From assembly GCA_002794735.1 (NCBI GenBank), contig NBAZ01000006.1, positions 868,001 to 932,000 on the forward strand: DNA of 64,000 nt, given 5' to 3'. This DNA comes from Pyrrhoderma lamaoense. Its lineage: Eukaryota > Basidiomycota > Agaricomycetes > Hymenochaetales > Hymenochaetaceae. Both the position numbers and the translations under genes were made by a program. The notes beneath the pieces are model-generated. The model was not told where the DNA came from, did not search any database, and saw nothing but the letters and a program-made list of their open reading frames with translations. Within the stretch, counting starts at the first letter, position 1. Every line of letters begins with the position of its first letter. Below, one piece after another: positions 21,805-33,176 of this stretch.

Positions 21805-22787
21805 TTTCTCGTCTTTCTCTCGTTGTCATTTTTCATCTGTTTACTGTTTGGATATTGGACTTGCGCATTATATTGTAATGTTCTATATTTGTAATCGTGT
21901 TACTCGAATATTCTCGTGCTTCTCACTTTATATAGTATTCTGTTTCTTGTTTTGTAGTTTTGGAGGTCTGGTGTATGGACGCTTAATACAATGCCTTTAA
22001 ATGCCCGTTTTATAGTGTGATTGGTGACTCTAAAGTTGTAAAATTGATGTTGTCCCAAGAAATTGTTTTTCATTGACAGTGAGCTTTCTCTCAAATTTGA
22101 TATCATGGTATTGATGTGCGTCCGCACTCGAATTGAGGTATGTATATACATTTCACCTGTGACCATCATACAAACCATAAAACCCCATATAAAGCACCAC
22201 TCTTTTCTAGCCCGACATTGATACAGTCCTTGGTGAGATTAAATGTAGACTGTATCTCTTCTCACCCACAAGGACTCCTGAACCAGTACACTGACAGTTT
22301 AATTGATATTTCTCGAATCTATGGGGTATAAGTGAATCAACCAACTATTAGTATGCCAGTGAGAGGTTAATGTGCTATTGCAGGTAGTATTGGAAGCCGT
22401 ATCATGTTCTGTTTGAAGAAGGTGGGTGAATCCAGTATTAATAACAGACCACCCAGCACGCCCGAGAATAAAGTATACTTGATCCATAATTATTATGTTG
22501 TACTTGAGGGAATTAACGGAAAAGTAACAAGTGTACCAGAAGTTTTATTGCTTCGGATTATATGAGAGTAAAGAGTAGTCTCAAGTGGATTTTACTACAA
22601 CGAGTCCAAGGTATAACTGATGTCGGGGACGAAATATAGCACACCCAGTAGTGTCAGGGCATCAACGGTTATCATTCTTTTTGATATGATAACGTCGTAT
22701 TGTCGATCGAAGTTTAATACGACTTTGGGTTGTGTAAAGGAGATTATCTAATATGTAAAACTAGTAATCAACTGCTTTGGCAAACTA
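21805..22787. other. Intergenic, nothing recognised
   Basis: AT-rich spacer downstream of small secreted protein C and leading into the MITE. No ORF with family motifs or RNA gene was seen. Confidence 0.4.
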
Positions 22788-22811
22788 CAGTCGAACCTCT
22801 CATAATGCATA
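22788..22811 (+). repeat. Left terminal inverted repeat of MITE
   Basis: 24 bp, CAGTCGAACCTCT followed by CATAATGCATA. Its inverted partner is at 23290-23313. Confidence 0.9.
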
Positions 22812-23289
22812 ATGATCGTGACATGCTTAGCTATGCATTATTAGAGGTTATTTATTATTAGGGGTTTACATTAATTACGTAATTTATAAAAGTCGAAAAG
22901 GGTATATACTAACAGTTCTCTTTCAATTAATGTGGTCAATAAATTAAAGAGATATACTTTTAAAAAGGAAATAAAGAGAATATAAAAAAAAATAAGCTTA
23001 TTAGGTTATTAATATATATCAAGGCACCATCCAACCATCGAAATGCTTCATAAAAAAACTGCTATTGAAAACAGAAGTATGCAAAACCAAAATACTGCAC
23101 TAAAAAGGTAATAAATACTAGGAAAAACAATAAAAAATACTGTAAAGCATGTAAAAGTGGAATTATATAATGCATAATTACTTAATTTTTGTATGCATTA
23201 TGTATTATATAAAATTATGCATTATACACTAGTAACGAAGCTGGTGGACAATTTTTTTATGTATTATTAGAGTTATGCATTTTTGGAGG

Positions 23290-23313
23290 TATGCATTATA
23301 AGAGGTTCGACTG
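23290..23313 (-). repeat. Right terminal inverted repeat of MITE
   Basis: 24 bp which, read on the minus strand, repeat the left end with a single C-to-T difference. Confidence 0.9.
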
Positions 23314-23418
23314 TATACGTCTGACGTCATAGTATTGAGAGTGACTTTACTCAACATATCCTCATACCAAACCAAACTCGAACTATATCATAGTATACGC
23401 TTGTGCTTTCCACCAAGG

Positions 23419-24726
23419 ATGTCTGATCTTCCTATAGATACGAGTAACCCAGCTGTAAGAGATTATCTGACTCTAACGCGGTATGTACGGTTTTCTGCGT
23501 ACAAATGCAAATTCATCCACTAAAAAAGAGGAGTATCCGTATTTAGGCTACAAGTATTATCGCCTTTATCTCTTCTGTTGAATATTGCAGCTGTCTCAAT
23601 ATGCACAGTGACAATCTCACCTAGCCTTGGTAACTTAGCCTAAACATCAATAGAAAGAGGATGGTACTGATTCTGTCTCCAGGCGAGATCGCAAAAATGT
23701 ACCCTACTCCGCTAACTCCTTCGCCATCGTTTGTAACAATATACATGGCTGCAGTTTATATAATGCAGGTCGGATACTGTATCATTCTCGTGATTGCACG
23801 GAAGTCAGAGACCAAGGTAAGCCCGAAACTACCATCTAGTTCCAATGTCTACGTGTAGCTAAGACATAAGTGTGAAATAGCAAGCGCTAATAAAAGGGAC
23901 GGGAATGGCCCTTTTATTATCAAACTGGGTGATGGGGTTCTGGGCTATATCATGGGTAAACACTCTCTTATACTCAGACCGTTAAAGCGAAGACTCAAAA
24001 TATCGCACCAGTCGTTCAAGGCCTTTATAATATCCACAATATTACTCGGTATCCTTTCGGCTCTGCTACTTTACTCGAACGTAGTCTTGAATGTATACCA
24101 TCCCATTGCGGGAGTACGCCCTCTTGATGCTGCCTTCATACATGCGCCAATCAGACTTTTTCTTGCCCTTCCTCTCACGCTTCTATTCCCAGTATCACTA
24201 TTGTGAGTTAAGTATATCGTCTCGCATATCTTTACTAAGGCTCTATCACATCAGCATTTCAATAGGATATTACTGGGAACAAGGAGATACAAGTGCATAT
24301 AATAATTATGCATGGCAGGGTTTTGCAGTCTTATTTATAGTAAATGTCCTAGAAGCGGTTTATATAGCTGCCCGCCGGGACATAGTCTGGACTGCCGCAG
24401 CTACATGGATCGCAATATCGATCTGGAGAGCAGCTCCGAAGAGTGCACCAGTTTCTGTAAGTTTTCACGCGTTCAGCCAAACTTATTCCGCGTATGATCA
24501 GCACTGATTCCGTTATTCTATCCAGATAACTGCGATGGTTTTTACTGTCCTTCATCCACTTATTTTAATTATCTCCATCACTACTGTACTGTTTAAGAAG
24601 CGTCGCCACGGAGGTTCAATTGCCCTACCTCCAGATGAAGAAGCTGGTCCTAGTGGGATGGGTGCCCACTCCACCCCTGCTAATGCCAACGGTTCAGGAG
24701 AAGGCGCGAGGAGAGTCTGGGGCTAA
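23419..24726 (+). CDS. DUF1774-type multi-pass membrane protein
   Basis: Seven exons (23419-23480, 23547-23629, 23683-23816, 23881-23955, 24012-24202, 24255-24456, 24526-24726) encode 315 residues with every phase consistent. The protein has about seven hydrophobic helices, for example SLLLNIAAVSICTVTI, MALLLSNWVMGFWAISW and FAVLFIVNVLEAVYIAA, and an NVYHPIAGVRPLDAAFIHAP motif between helices. This matches the fungal DUF1774 membrane family as I recall it; its biochemical role is not known. The C-terminal 45 residues are hydrophilic, Gly/Pro-rich and presumably cytosolic. There is no signal peptide, so helix 1 probably acts as the insertion signal. A MITE lies directly upstream. Confidence 0.84.
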
Positions 24727-25694
24727 ATTACTAGGTACCTTAAACGTCCTAAAAGTTGTGGCGCATACATGAGAGTACTTGAACACTTACCAATAACATA
24801 AAATCGGAATTGCATAATAACTCACTTCTCTTTGTACTTTATCAGCACAAATAGGTAGTACCTTCCCTTCCCCGAAGAATAATCGCATATATTGATCTTG
24901 GACAAGCATGATTTTTGAAATGGAGGTTCTGTCCGCAGAGGGATAGAGTTAAGGGGCTGTTCTGCAGTGATCCACCTCATTCACTATAGAGATCCGGTAT
25001 GAAGAATAACGCAAATTAATTAGAGTTCGTGGCTGCAAACGCCACGTCGGCATCAGTCTAGTTTGTTTAACATAAAAACATAATTAAGTGTACTAAATGG
25101 GTGTAATCACGACAATCCTTACGGACGTGAAATCGTAAGTACCACACCAGTTACCAGATTCATGAAAGTGAAGGCGTTTGTTGTGAGCCGCGCAAAGGGG
25201 TCATAATACTCTTCGGGTTTTCCACATTTCCATATCATGCCCCCCCCTCTTCCCCCTCCGACGTCGAACATACAGCTTCGTCACAGTCACATCTACTTGC
25301 TTCTGGGCTACATCCCAGGAAACCATCAGTCGCTTAGCTATAGTGAAGAGTTATTCTAGAATCACTTTATTTCCTACTTTGCGCAGATAAGCAGACTGGT
25401 TTTAAAATTGAGTACATGCATTTTGAAGCGCCACGCGAAAAAAGAAAATAGCATCGCATTGCTAGTGCGGCAAAAAAGAATGCATAGAACGTAAAAGGAT
25501 AGATGAGAAGTAGCAAACGTAGATTGAAAGGCTAGTAAGGCTCCACCGTTCTCATTCACACTACTATTAAAGGCTTTTGCTGTTACATCTAGACCGTGCT
25601 AGTCCCTTTTCCTCTTTTTGAGCTTTTGACCTGAACCCAAAAGTTACCCGTTTGTACAGTAGCAGTCGGGGTCCCCAACTGCACAGAGAAATTT
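24727..25694. other. Intergenic, nothing recognised
   Basis: No gene or repeat was recognised. The next gene's first exon may begin within the last 100 bp. Confidence 0.35.
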
Positions 25695-26955
25695 TTGGCT
25701 CTGGCGCTTGTAAGGGAGAAGGCACACTTTTCTTTTCAAATTATCAGGGGGAGGGTCAAAGGAGGCGTGATATCTCAAAGATGGAGGAGGTGCAAACGAG
25801 TTTTACTCCATCGCTGGGGAAGGGAAGAAAGTAGAGACAGTGTATTTCTGAAGAATGGAGGTCATCAGGACAAAGACTTGAACCAGAATTCACAAGAAGT
25901 CACAGAAATATTGGAGTTGGTTAAGGATGTGGAAAAGAGGGAGAGTGAAAGGAAAGAGCTAGAAGAACAGGAACAGGAACATGAGATGGATGAGCATGTC
26001 ATTAGATTACGACAAGGTAAGCGCCAAGTAGACATAAGCACGAGAGCTAATCATTGACATGAGCTTTGACTCCCTTTCACTAACCAGTATTGAAAAATCA
26101 GGGACTAGGCTGGGTAGTGAAGCTGAGCACGTGGCAAGAGAGAGAAAGCATTGAATGTAAGGAGTAATTCTGTTATCAGATAGACTATATAAAACTTAAT
26201 CTTATCACTACGCGATATTTAACATCAGTACTCGCACCGGCCACACAAGTAGATGGCGACCCGACATTGATACCGGGTCCAGATACCTCCGGTTCGGAAG
26301 AAAACAAAGGAACGGGTCCTCTCGGAGAAATTATTACAGACAGGAGTATTAATATTGGAGAAGAGTCCTTTCCGCGTTCAATCAAGATGCGACTTGTTGC
26401 TCGTTATGTGAGGTGGTCACAAAGAGGCCATATCAGTATTGCACGCTGTCTTGCAGATTTCATCGATAAAAATCCGGAAGCAGTTAAAGTACTTGGAAAA
26501 GTTGAACCTGAGGAAGTACAGAATGAAGAAGCAGAGAAGACTGACTACGTTGAAAAGCTTCAATTCTGTAAGTTGCTAGTTTGGTCTTATGCACGTTTAC
26601 TGTGGTATATTAATTTCAACCAGTACTGGATAGCCATGGTTTAGATTGGATCATAAGGACGCAGGAAGGCAATTCTAGAAAAATGGCAAGCATCGAGAGT
26701 AAGTGCTAGGTGTCGGATCTTGGAAAATAGATTTAACAAGTGGACTTGACAGTTCTTGCGACGGGATTGAATCCAAGTAGATACGATACTATAGGGAGAT
26801 TTGCGACTGGATGGAATGCTTCTGACGTTGCACGTTCTCTTTTTAATGACTGGTCAACACATCCAGAAGCACTGTTCGTGCTGCAAGCTGGCCGAGGAGT
26901 GTGGGATTTAGAGACCAAAAAGATCAAGGAATCGGCGATACCAAATATGTCATAA
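25695..26955 (+). CDS. Unrecognised gene, about five exons, start unresolved
   Basis: A consistent spliced frame can be followed: an exon ending at 26016, then 26088-26156, 26229-26567, 26624-26698 and 26753-26955 (TAA). All introns have GTAAGN donors and CAG acceptors, which supports a real gene. The N-terminal part has a Glu/Lys/Arg-rich probable coiled coil (VEKRESERKELEEQEQEHEM). The rest is soluble, with conserved-looking blocks MRLVARYVRWSQRGHISIA and FATGWNASDVARSLFNDW. The open frame reaches back to 25695 without an ATG, so the first exon or start is missing, possibly through another base error. I do not recognise the family. It lies upstream of alanine aminotransferase on the same strand. 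Confidence 0.52.
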
Positions 26956-27037
26956 AATTTTAACTCCGCGATTGATGACTGTTAAAGTCCTCAAGTAGTA
27001 AAAGCGAGTCACACCTGAGAGAGAAGGGTCAGGAGGT

Positions 27038-28931
27038 ATGCTTTCCTCAACACGCCGTGCGACATATTTTCGTCTGAACATCCGCTCTTTCCCTCATACC
27101 ACCACCTTTCCAAAGAACAGGCTCTTTCACTCATCACAAACTATGAGAACTCTGACTGTAGATGAACTGAACCCCGCAATTCGCAATGTCGAATATGCTG
27201 TTCGTGGCGAACTTGCTATTCGAGCTGAAAAGTATCGGACCATGCTTGCTTCTATGCCCAAGGAAAAACATGGCTTGCCTTTTGATCGTGTAATTTCAAG
27301 CAACATTGGAAACCCACAACAAAAGGGTCTGGACCAACCTCCAATCACATATAACAGGCAAATTGCTGCTCTAACTGAATATCCCGAGTTGATTGAGAAA
27401 GCAAGAAACCTCTTTCCCGAAGACGTGATTAAGCGCGCTCAAGAAATCTTAGAAGAAGTGGGCTCCATTGGGGCATACTCTCATAGTCAAGGGATACCTT
27501 TGATCCGACAGAGCGTGGCGGATTTCATTGCTCGTGAGTGTTTTCGTACAACTATCTATATCCTTTCATTCTTGTGGAGGTGTGTTCAAACATCGTTTTT
27601 ATAAGCAAACGTACTTTATGCGGCTTTATGTGCGGGACACTAAGGGTGGGGTAATTGCTAATCACCCATACATTCATAAGAGGGCTGTGTTTAAATTCGA
27701 GTATCAATGTGTATTTGATATACCTATACTAGAATTTAAATTACCAACTACTTACAGCCTTCATAACATTTATCTGTCATGTGTTATTTTCTAGTCCCGA
27801 GCTATCCCGCTAGTATTTATTCTTTTTCAAACCTAATTTGAGCTTTAATCTCTATAGTACCCACTGACTCCTTTACGTCTAGAACGAGATGGTTATCCTT
27901 CAGATCCGGAACAGATATTTCTTACCGCAGGAGCATCTGCCGGCGTTGCTTTACTCCTTTCTATGCTTATTCGTAAACCAAATAATTCTGGTGTCTTAAT
28001 CCCAATCCCACAATACCCCCTGTATACTGCTACACTTGCACAATACGCTGGGGTTCCGGTCCCTTATCATCTTGATGAGGAGTCTGGATGGAGTACATCT
28101 CCTGCTCATGTCCGGGAGTCACTGGAGAAAGCTCACAAAGATGGTATTGACGTACGTGCCTTGGTTGTAATTAACCCTGGTAATCCTACCGGTTCACTCT
28201 TGACAGAACCAATCCAGAGAGAACTTGTTTCTCTTTGTGAAGAACATGGTTTAGTCCTTCTTGCGGACGAAGTCTATCAAGCAAACCTACATTACCCAGA
28301 CGATTATCCCTTTACCTCCTTTAAGAAGATTGTGCGAGAGATGAACTCCAAAGTTGCTCTTGTGAGCTTCCATAGTACATCTAAGGGTGTGACGGGAGAA
28401 TGCGGCCGTCGTGGAGGTTACTTTGAACTTGAGAATGTTAGTGAGGAAGTACGCAGTCAAATATATAAAATGGCTAGTGTGGGTTTATGTCCACCAGTGC
28501 CGGGTCAGGTTGCTGTAGACTGTATGGTCCGCCATCCTCGTGAGGGAGACCCTAGTTACCCCTTGTGGAAGAAGGAGACGGATACGATCCATGCAGCACT
28601 GGCCGACCGAACTCGTACGATGGTAGCGAAACTTGACGGTCTTCCGGGAATGGCGGTACAGAGTACTCCTGGAGCATTGTATCTCTATCCACGAATCGAC
28701 TTGCCTAATAAGGCTGTTGAGGCCGCTCACAAGGCGGGCAAGAAACCTGATACGTTCTACGCTCTTGCTTTACTGGATGCCACCGGTATCTGCGCAGTAA
28801 GCGGAAGTGGATTTGGTCAACGTGGAGACGAGGCGCATTTCAGATTAACGTGTCTGTGTGCTGGTGTCGAGGAATATGTTGGAAAACTAGAGAAATTCCA
28901 TCGAGAGTTCATGGCGAAGTACGCCGATTGA
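27038..28931 (+). CDS. ALT1: Alanine aminotransferase (class I/II, PLP-dependent)
   Basis: Two exons, 27038-27533 and 27883-28931, encode 514 residues. The first 35 residues are basic and Ser/Thr-rich, ending LFHSSQT before a second ATG (MRTLTVDELNPAI). This suggests a mitochondrial form from the first start and a cytosolic form from the second. ALT motifs are clear: SNIGNPQQKGLDQPPITY, SIGAYSHSQGIP, IFLTAGASAGV, NPGNPTGS, ADEVYQ and SFHSTSKG with the PLP lysine. It interconverts alanine plus 2-oxoglutarate with pyruvate plus glutamate. The single 349-nt intron is unusually long for this window, where most introns are 45-80 nt. It contains an imperfect inverted repeat. Confidence 0.94.
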
Positions 28932-30074
28932 TGCTCAGGGATCTAGAGGAAGGGTTGGAAGTTTTTTATTTGTTTGATTATACTGACTCTTTGCTAACAG
29001 CTTTGTTGGATAAACAATTGGTTAGGGTTCTTATGACTTGCATATGTTTGTTTGGCTTTGAAAAAAATTGCTTGTTTACATTTACATGAGATCTCATAAA
29101 GTACAATCAACAGCATTTGTTCTACATAGATAGTTCAATACTAAAAGGAAATGTATAAAATGTGAATTAAGAGAAAAAACCTTTGTTATTCCGCCTTGGT
29201 GAACGTGTCCTTACAATTGTAAGGGACACTTCATGAAGATCCACTGAAAACATCGTGCACAAATAAATCCAATATAAGATGATGATGCCGAGTTGAACGC
29301 CATCATATCTTCTGATCTTATACAACACAAATATATAGGTGACAGAGATGATGGGAACATACGAAAGCAGGCAATAGGAGATGAAAAAATCAACGAAGAT
29401 AGTAAAGGCGAATAACACCAACAAAAGGCTCCAAAAAAGAAGAAAGCAAATAAAAAGCGTAATGCAGACGTCTATATGACGAACAGCACGGCATGTACTA
29501 GTTTGTTCCACAACGCCAAAGAAGAAAAACGAAATAAGGTTACCGACTTGTCGGTAATAAGACTACGCAAGCGTTTCGGTATACGTACTAATTACACGAA
29601 GAATGAAGAAACTGTGTTGGCTAAACCAGTCAGTCGGATCGAAGGGGGAAGGAGGGAAAGTCGAAGAATGAAGTGAAGGTAGAATGTTGAGGAGCGTGCA
29701 AAGGCCTGCGGGACGCTATAATATAATAGCCTAACATGATATAGGTAGAGGAAGAGTATAGAAGGACAGGGTTAGATGAAGAGACGATAAGGACAGAAAA
29801 AAACGACTTAGATGTCGCTGATATTGCAGATATGGAGAAGAAGTAAGAAATGCTAGCGAGAGTGAGTATGACGAATATAATAAAAATGCAGAAAAAGATG
29901 CAATAATAAATAAGTGGGTCCGAAGCATGAAGCATAGCCCTGGATCCGAGGGGGCGTATATCTAACGATATACTCATACACGCGACATACTATAATTATG
30001 TTTCTTTTTTTGGTGGGGGCGACTGGAAACACGTTCTGGGTAATCGATACCGAACCAGAACAATCCGATGAAGC
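28932..30074. other. Convergent 3' regions, no gene recognised
   Basis: The spacer between the stops of ALT (+) and the copper-fist gene (-). Hydrophobic frames at 29167-29511 and 29630-29977 (-) come from T-rich antisense sequence and are not supported as genes. Confidence 0.4.
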
Positions 30075-32238
30075 TCACTTGAATGGCAATGTGATATCAG
30101 GCTTGAACTGAGGTACCTGAAGCAACGAACGGGATCGTGAGCGTTTATGAACGTACGTTGCTCGAGAAGGGACAGCCCAGGGATCACGTGCCGTATCCAT
30201 CGGATATGCCGACCGGGCTCCCCACATATTCTCAGAGCTTCCGCCAGCTTCCGGGAAAGCGACTGGTAGCCCTGCACTCGCTTCTATTGGGGCACTGTGC
30301 CAGACATCAGAAGAGACAGTATTGACTGGGATGGAGATCGAAAGATTGGGATTAGAGACACTTGCACCAACGCTAGCATGTCCCTTGTAGGGACCTGCTA
30401 ACCCAACACTAGAGCGAGAACGACTGCTTGCGTGTGAACCTGTTGAAGATGACCGTGACAGTGCAGGTAGATTGGTGAGTGGTTGGATAACGTAATCTGG
30501 ATCCAATAACGTTGTGTAATCAAATCCGAACACGTTATGATTTTGTACCTCATAATCACCAACCGACGAAGGTGGTGCCGAGGATGGTCCGATGTCACAC
30601 GGGGTGAGCATTGAGGAAAGGGGAGGGAGAGCAGTGAAGGGAGTAGGAGCGGCAAGAAAATCGTTGCTTGGCGCTGAGGGAGCAGAGGAGCTGTAGGTGT
30701 ACATATCCGCTCCTACATCGGATCCTGCACCGTTACCATTACTTTTATATTCTTGATCGTTGTCACTAAGGAAGTTAGATTCATTAAATTCAATACCAAG
30801 ACTCATAAACTGGGGTAATAAGTCGTAGTGGTTGCTGGTGGGAAAGTCAGATTCTCGATTCGAAGCCAGTTTTTGAGAAACATCTATAGGTGGGGGGACG
30901 GGAAGACATTGAGTAGATGGATCTGATGGGTAATGTAAGCTAGAGTCTGGCTGGGAGGGAGAAGTGTTCGTCTCGTATGCGTAAGAGTTAGCATTCGACT
31001 CTGCCAACTGGCGAAGCCAGGCATCCACATTTACGGATCCAAAGGTAGGGCCATTGTACTGAGAGTGGTTATTGACCTGTTCAGGGATGTCATAGCTACT
31101 ATAAGAGTTTTCTACGTTTCCTGATAACCTTTCTCCATTGGACCACATAGGGGATACCTCGGATGCGGAACCGAAGTTTTGTTGCTGTTGTTCTAGGTCA
31201 TAGCTCAAGGGGAGGGTGGGATAGACATACTTGGTGTCCTTGCGAGTCTCCTCCGCTGCGAGAAATAACACATCATCTTCGTTATCATGGCTGCGCATCT
31301 CATTCGAACGCTGGTGCATGCCATGGGCAAGACCATAAGGATTATACAGTGATGAACCGTGCGTCATACGCATATTATGGCCATGGATGAGAACATGGGG
31401 TTCGTGTTCAATTTTCACATCAACGGAGTCCACATCTGAAGCTGGGTATGATGGAGGGACAACGCCATGAACATGGGGCGCCGCCATATCGCCAACCTTA
31501 GGTCGTATTGATGGAGGTGATGTGCTACGTTTCGCACGAGACGTACGGCGTGAGGCACAACAATCACAGGTACCACTAGATCTGCATGTGCATATGGTAG
31601 ATGCGGAGACTTCAGCTGTTGAATGAGGTATTAGCAGACAGCTTCGGAATACAAGAGAGTTCAAAGGACAAAGCTATGAACCTTTCAGAGCATGCTTGGA
31701 GTTTGAACGGGAGACTATTCCCGAAACCTCGGAGCCAGAGAGATGTTGAATGCCATTGGGAAATGCAGCACACGGAGGAGGCCCTTTACGGTTTGCTATA
31801 ATACAACGATATAGATGTATATGTAAAGAGGGTTGTCCAGGAGTACAATGATAATAAGATGATTACCTTTCTTAGCAGGAATGCTATGCGAGACTGCTTC
31901 TGGGTCCTCCCTGCCCTCGCACAAACACTTTACATGGACTTGCTTTGTCTTTCTTAATTCCCTACAGTGTTCACATTGAGTGATGGGGCGGCCTTTCTTC
32001 TTGATTTCAAATAACGGTCGCTCGGTATGGTTGCACGTAGAAGAGCGATGCCCCTTTATGCATGTTTCACTGTGATAGGGCACAAATATAAACAAGTGAG
32101 CTTTCTAGATAGATATTCGAAAGCATGGACATCCGTACCATGCGTATTTCTTATCGTTAACGAAAACCTGTTGTATTACGATCAGTGCCAGTTTTAGGAT
32201 TGGGGACGATGCGCACAGAGTGCCGCTATACTTACCAT
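30075..32238 (-). CDS. Copper-fist transcription factor
   Basis: Five coding exons: 32238-32236 (ATG only), 32167-32139, 32069-31867, 31795-31682 and 31615-30075. They encode 629 residues. The N-terminal copper-fist reads MVFVNDKKYACETCIKGHRS, then CNH, KKKGRPITQC and CEHC with RELRKTKQVHVKC, giving the zinc and copper-cluster ligands and the minor-groove RGRP-like KGRP motif. A Cys-rich stretch CTCRSSGTCDCC at about residue 125 resembles the copper-sensing clusters of MAC1/CUF1-type factors. The rest is long, Ser/Pro-rich and disordered, with a late basic RSRSRS stretch. By family it should control copper uptake or detoxification genes. The window also holds copper enzymes (AA9), though a regulatory link is only a guess. 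Confidence 0.92.
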
Positions 32239-32750
32239 GGTGATTGCTGGTGAAGAAAGGACACGCCCCGAATGAGAAACTCTACCGTCTACTGCACTTT
32301 ATAGGCTTGTTATTGATTCATGCTATCAGCGACATCGATGAAGAGGAATAAGGAGGGGAGAGAGAGAGGAGGAGGTGATTTGTTTGAAGTGGATGTTTGT
32401 GTGCTTTTATTATGATTACAGAATCTACCCGAATTGCCTATTTTGGAAGACTGCATTTTTTTACCACGAGTTCAGGCTCGCAGCCCCATCATTTTTTTTC
32501 TCGATTTAATTTTCACCATCGCAATCGACAGCAGATAGCGAATAGATGATCTTTAAGATGTAAGCCTCCCTCCATGTCTTAGATAATTATTATAGGACTA
32601 GATGGACGACATCAAAAGTAACAACAACTTTCTCACTTATAGACTTGATAATATTAATAATCGGAGTACCGGTACGATAATGGTAATAGATTGCAAAGCA
32701 TCCTGTGCATTAGAGTTCTCCACTCAGAATCATTCATATACAATCACACA
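32239..32750. other. Upstream region of the copper-fist gene, nothing recognised
   Basis: Promoter and leader region of the minus-strand copper-fist gene. It is purine/pyrimidine-skewed, with a short AGAGAGAGAG tract near 32359-32370. No gene was recognised. Confidence 0.4.
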
Positions 32751-33176
32751 ATGCGAGCCAGTCGTCTGCAAGTAAGTCGGCATCATGTGTATTCTCGGGC
32801 ACACTCGGGACTTCATAGGCCAAGTGACGTCGGCGTCCGTTTCGAATCAGTAGCCATCGTGATAGCCATCCTTACAATGTTTGAACCCAAGCCAATCCCA
32901 ACGAGCTAAAGTCACATAAATACAAGTTACCCTTGGAAGCCCTTGATGTACTGGGGCACCCTCAGAGCTCGACTGTGGAGGGAGCACATGGACAGGGCCA
33001 CTATCGAAGACTGCCGGTCACGCACCATTGTACCAGAAGAAGTAAAGATAATCAGGGCCATGACTTCGTTTCCTGTATTTGTAATATTCAATATTTTGGA
33101 CGTATTCTTTTACTTACTTATCATTACTGCCTGGTCCAGGGTAGTTAAGAATATCAACAACTCTGGAAGTCTGTAA
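32751..33176 (+). CDS. Possible two-exon small membrane protein, unrecognised
   Basis: ATG CGA GCC at 32751 runs to a good donor (CAA|GTAAGT at 32771). An acceptor at 32939 joins in frame to a 79-codon exon ending at 33176, giving 85 residues. The product has a charged first half (WREHMDRATIEDC) and one hydrophobic helix (FPVFVIFNILDVFFYLLIIT). The second exon could instead be a remnant of a larger membrane protein. No family was recognised, the intron (168 nt) is long and the model is weak. Confidence 0.28.

Larger units (their letters stand above)
22788..23313. mobile_element. Non-autonomous pogo-like MITE (Tc1/mariner), TA target duplication
   Basis: The element starts CAGTCGAACCTCT and ends AGAGGTTCGACTG. 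The 24-bp terminal inverted repeats match with one mismatch. TA flanks both ends (22786-22787 and 23314-23315), the hallmark target duplication of Tc1/mariner elements, and the terminal sequence is of the type seen in pogo/Fot-like fungal elements. At 526 bp and very AT-rich it has no transposase frame and so would need a transposase in trans. TGCATTAT-like repeats recur near both ends and internally, possibly transposase-binding sites. It sits about 105 bp upstream of the DUF1774 start codon and may influence that promoter. Confidence 0.88.

Noticed and set aside
29167..29977. Two hydrophobic frames on the minus strand that look like membrane proteins
   Set aside because: They lie in the T-rich 3' region of the copper-fist gene; hydrophobicity follows from poly-T composition and no splice or family support exists.
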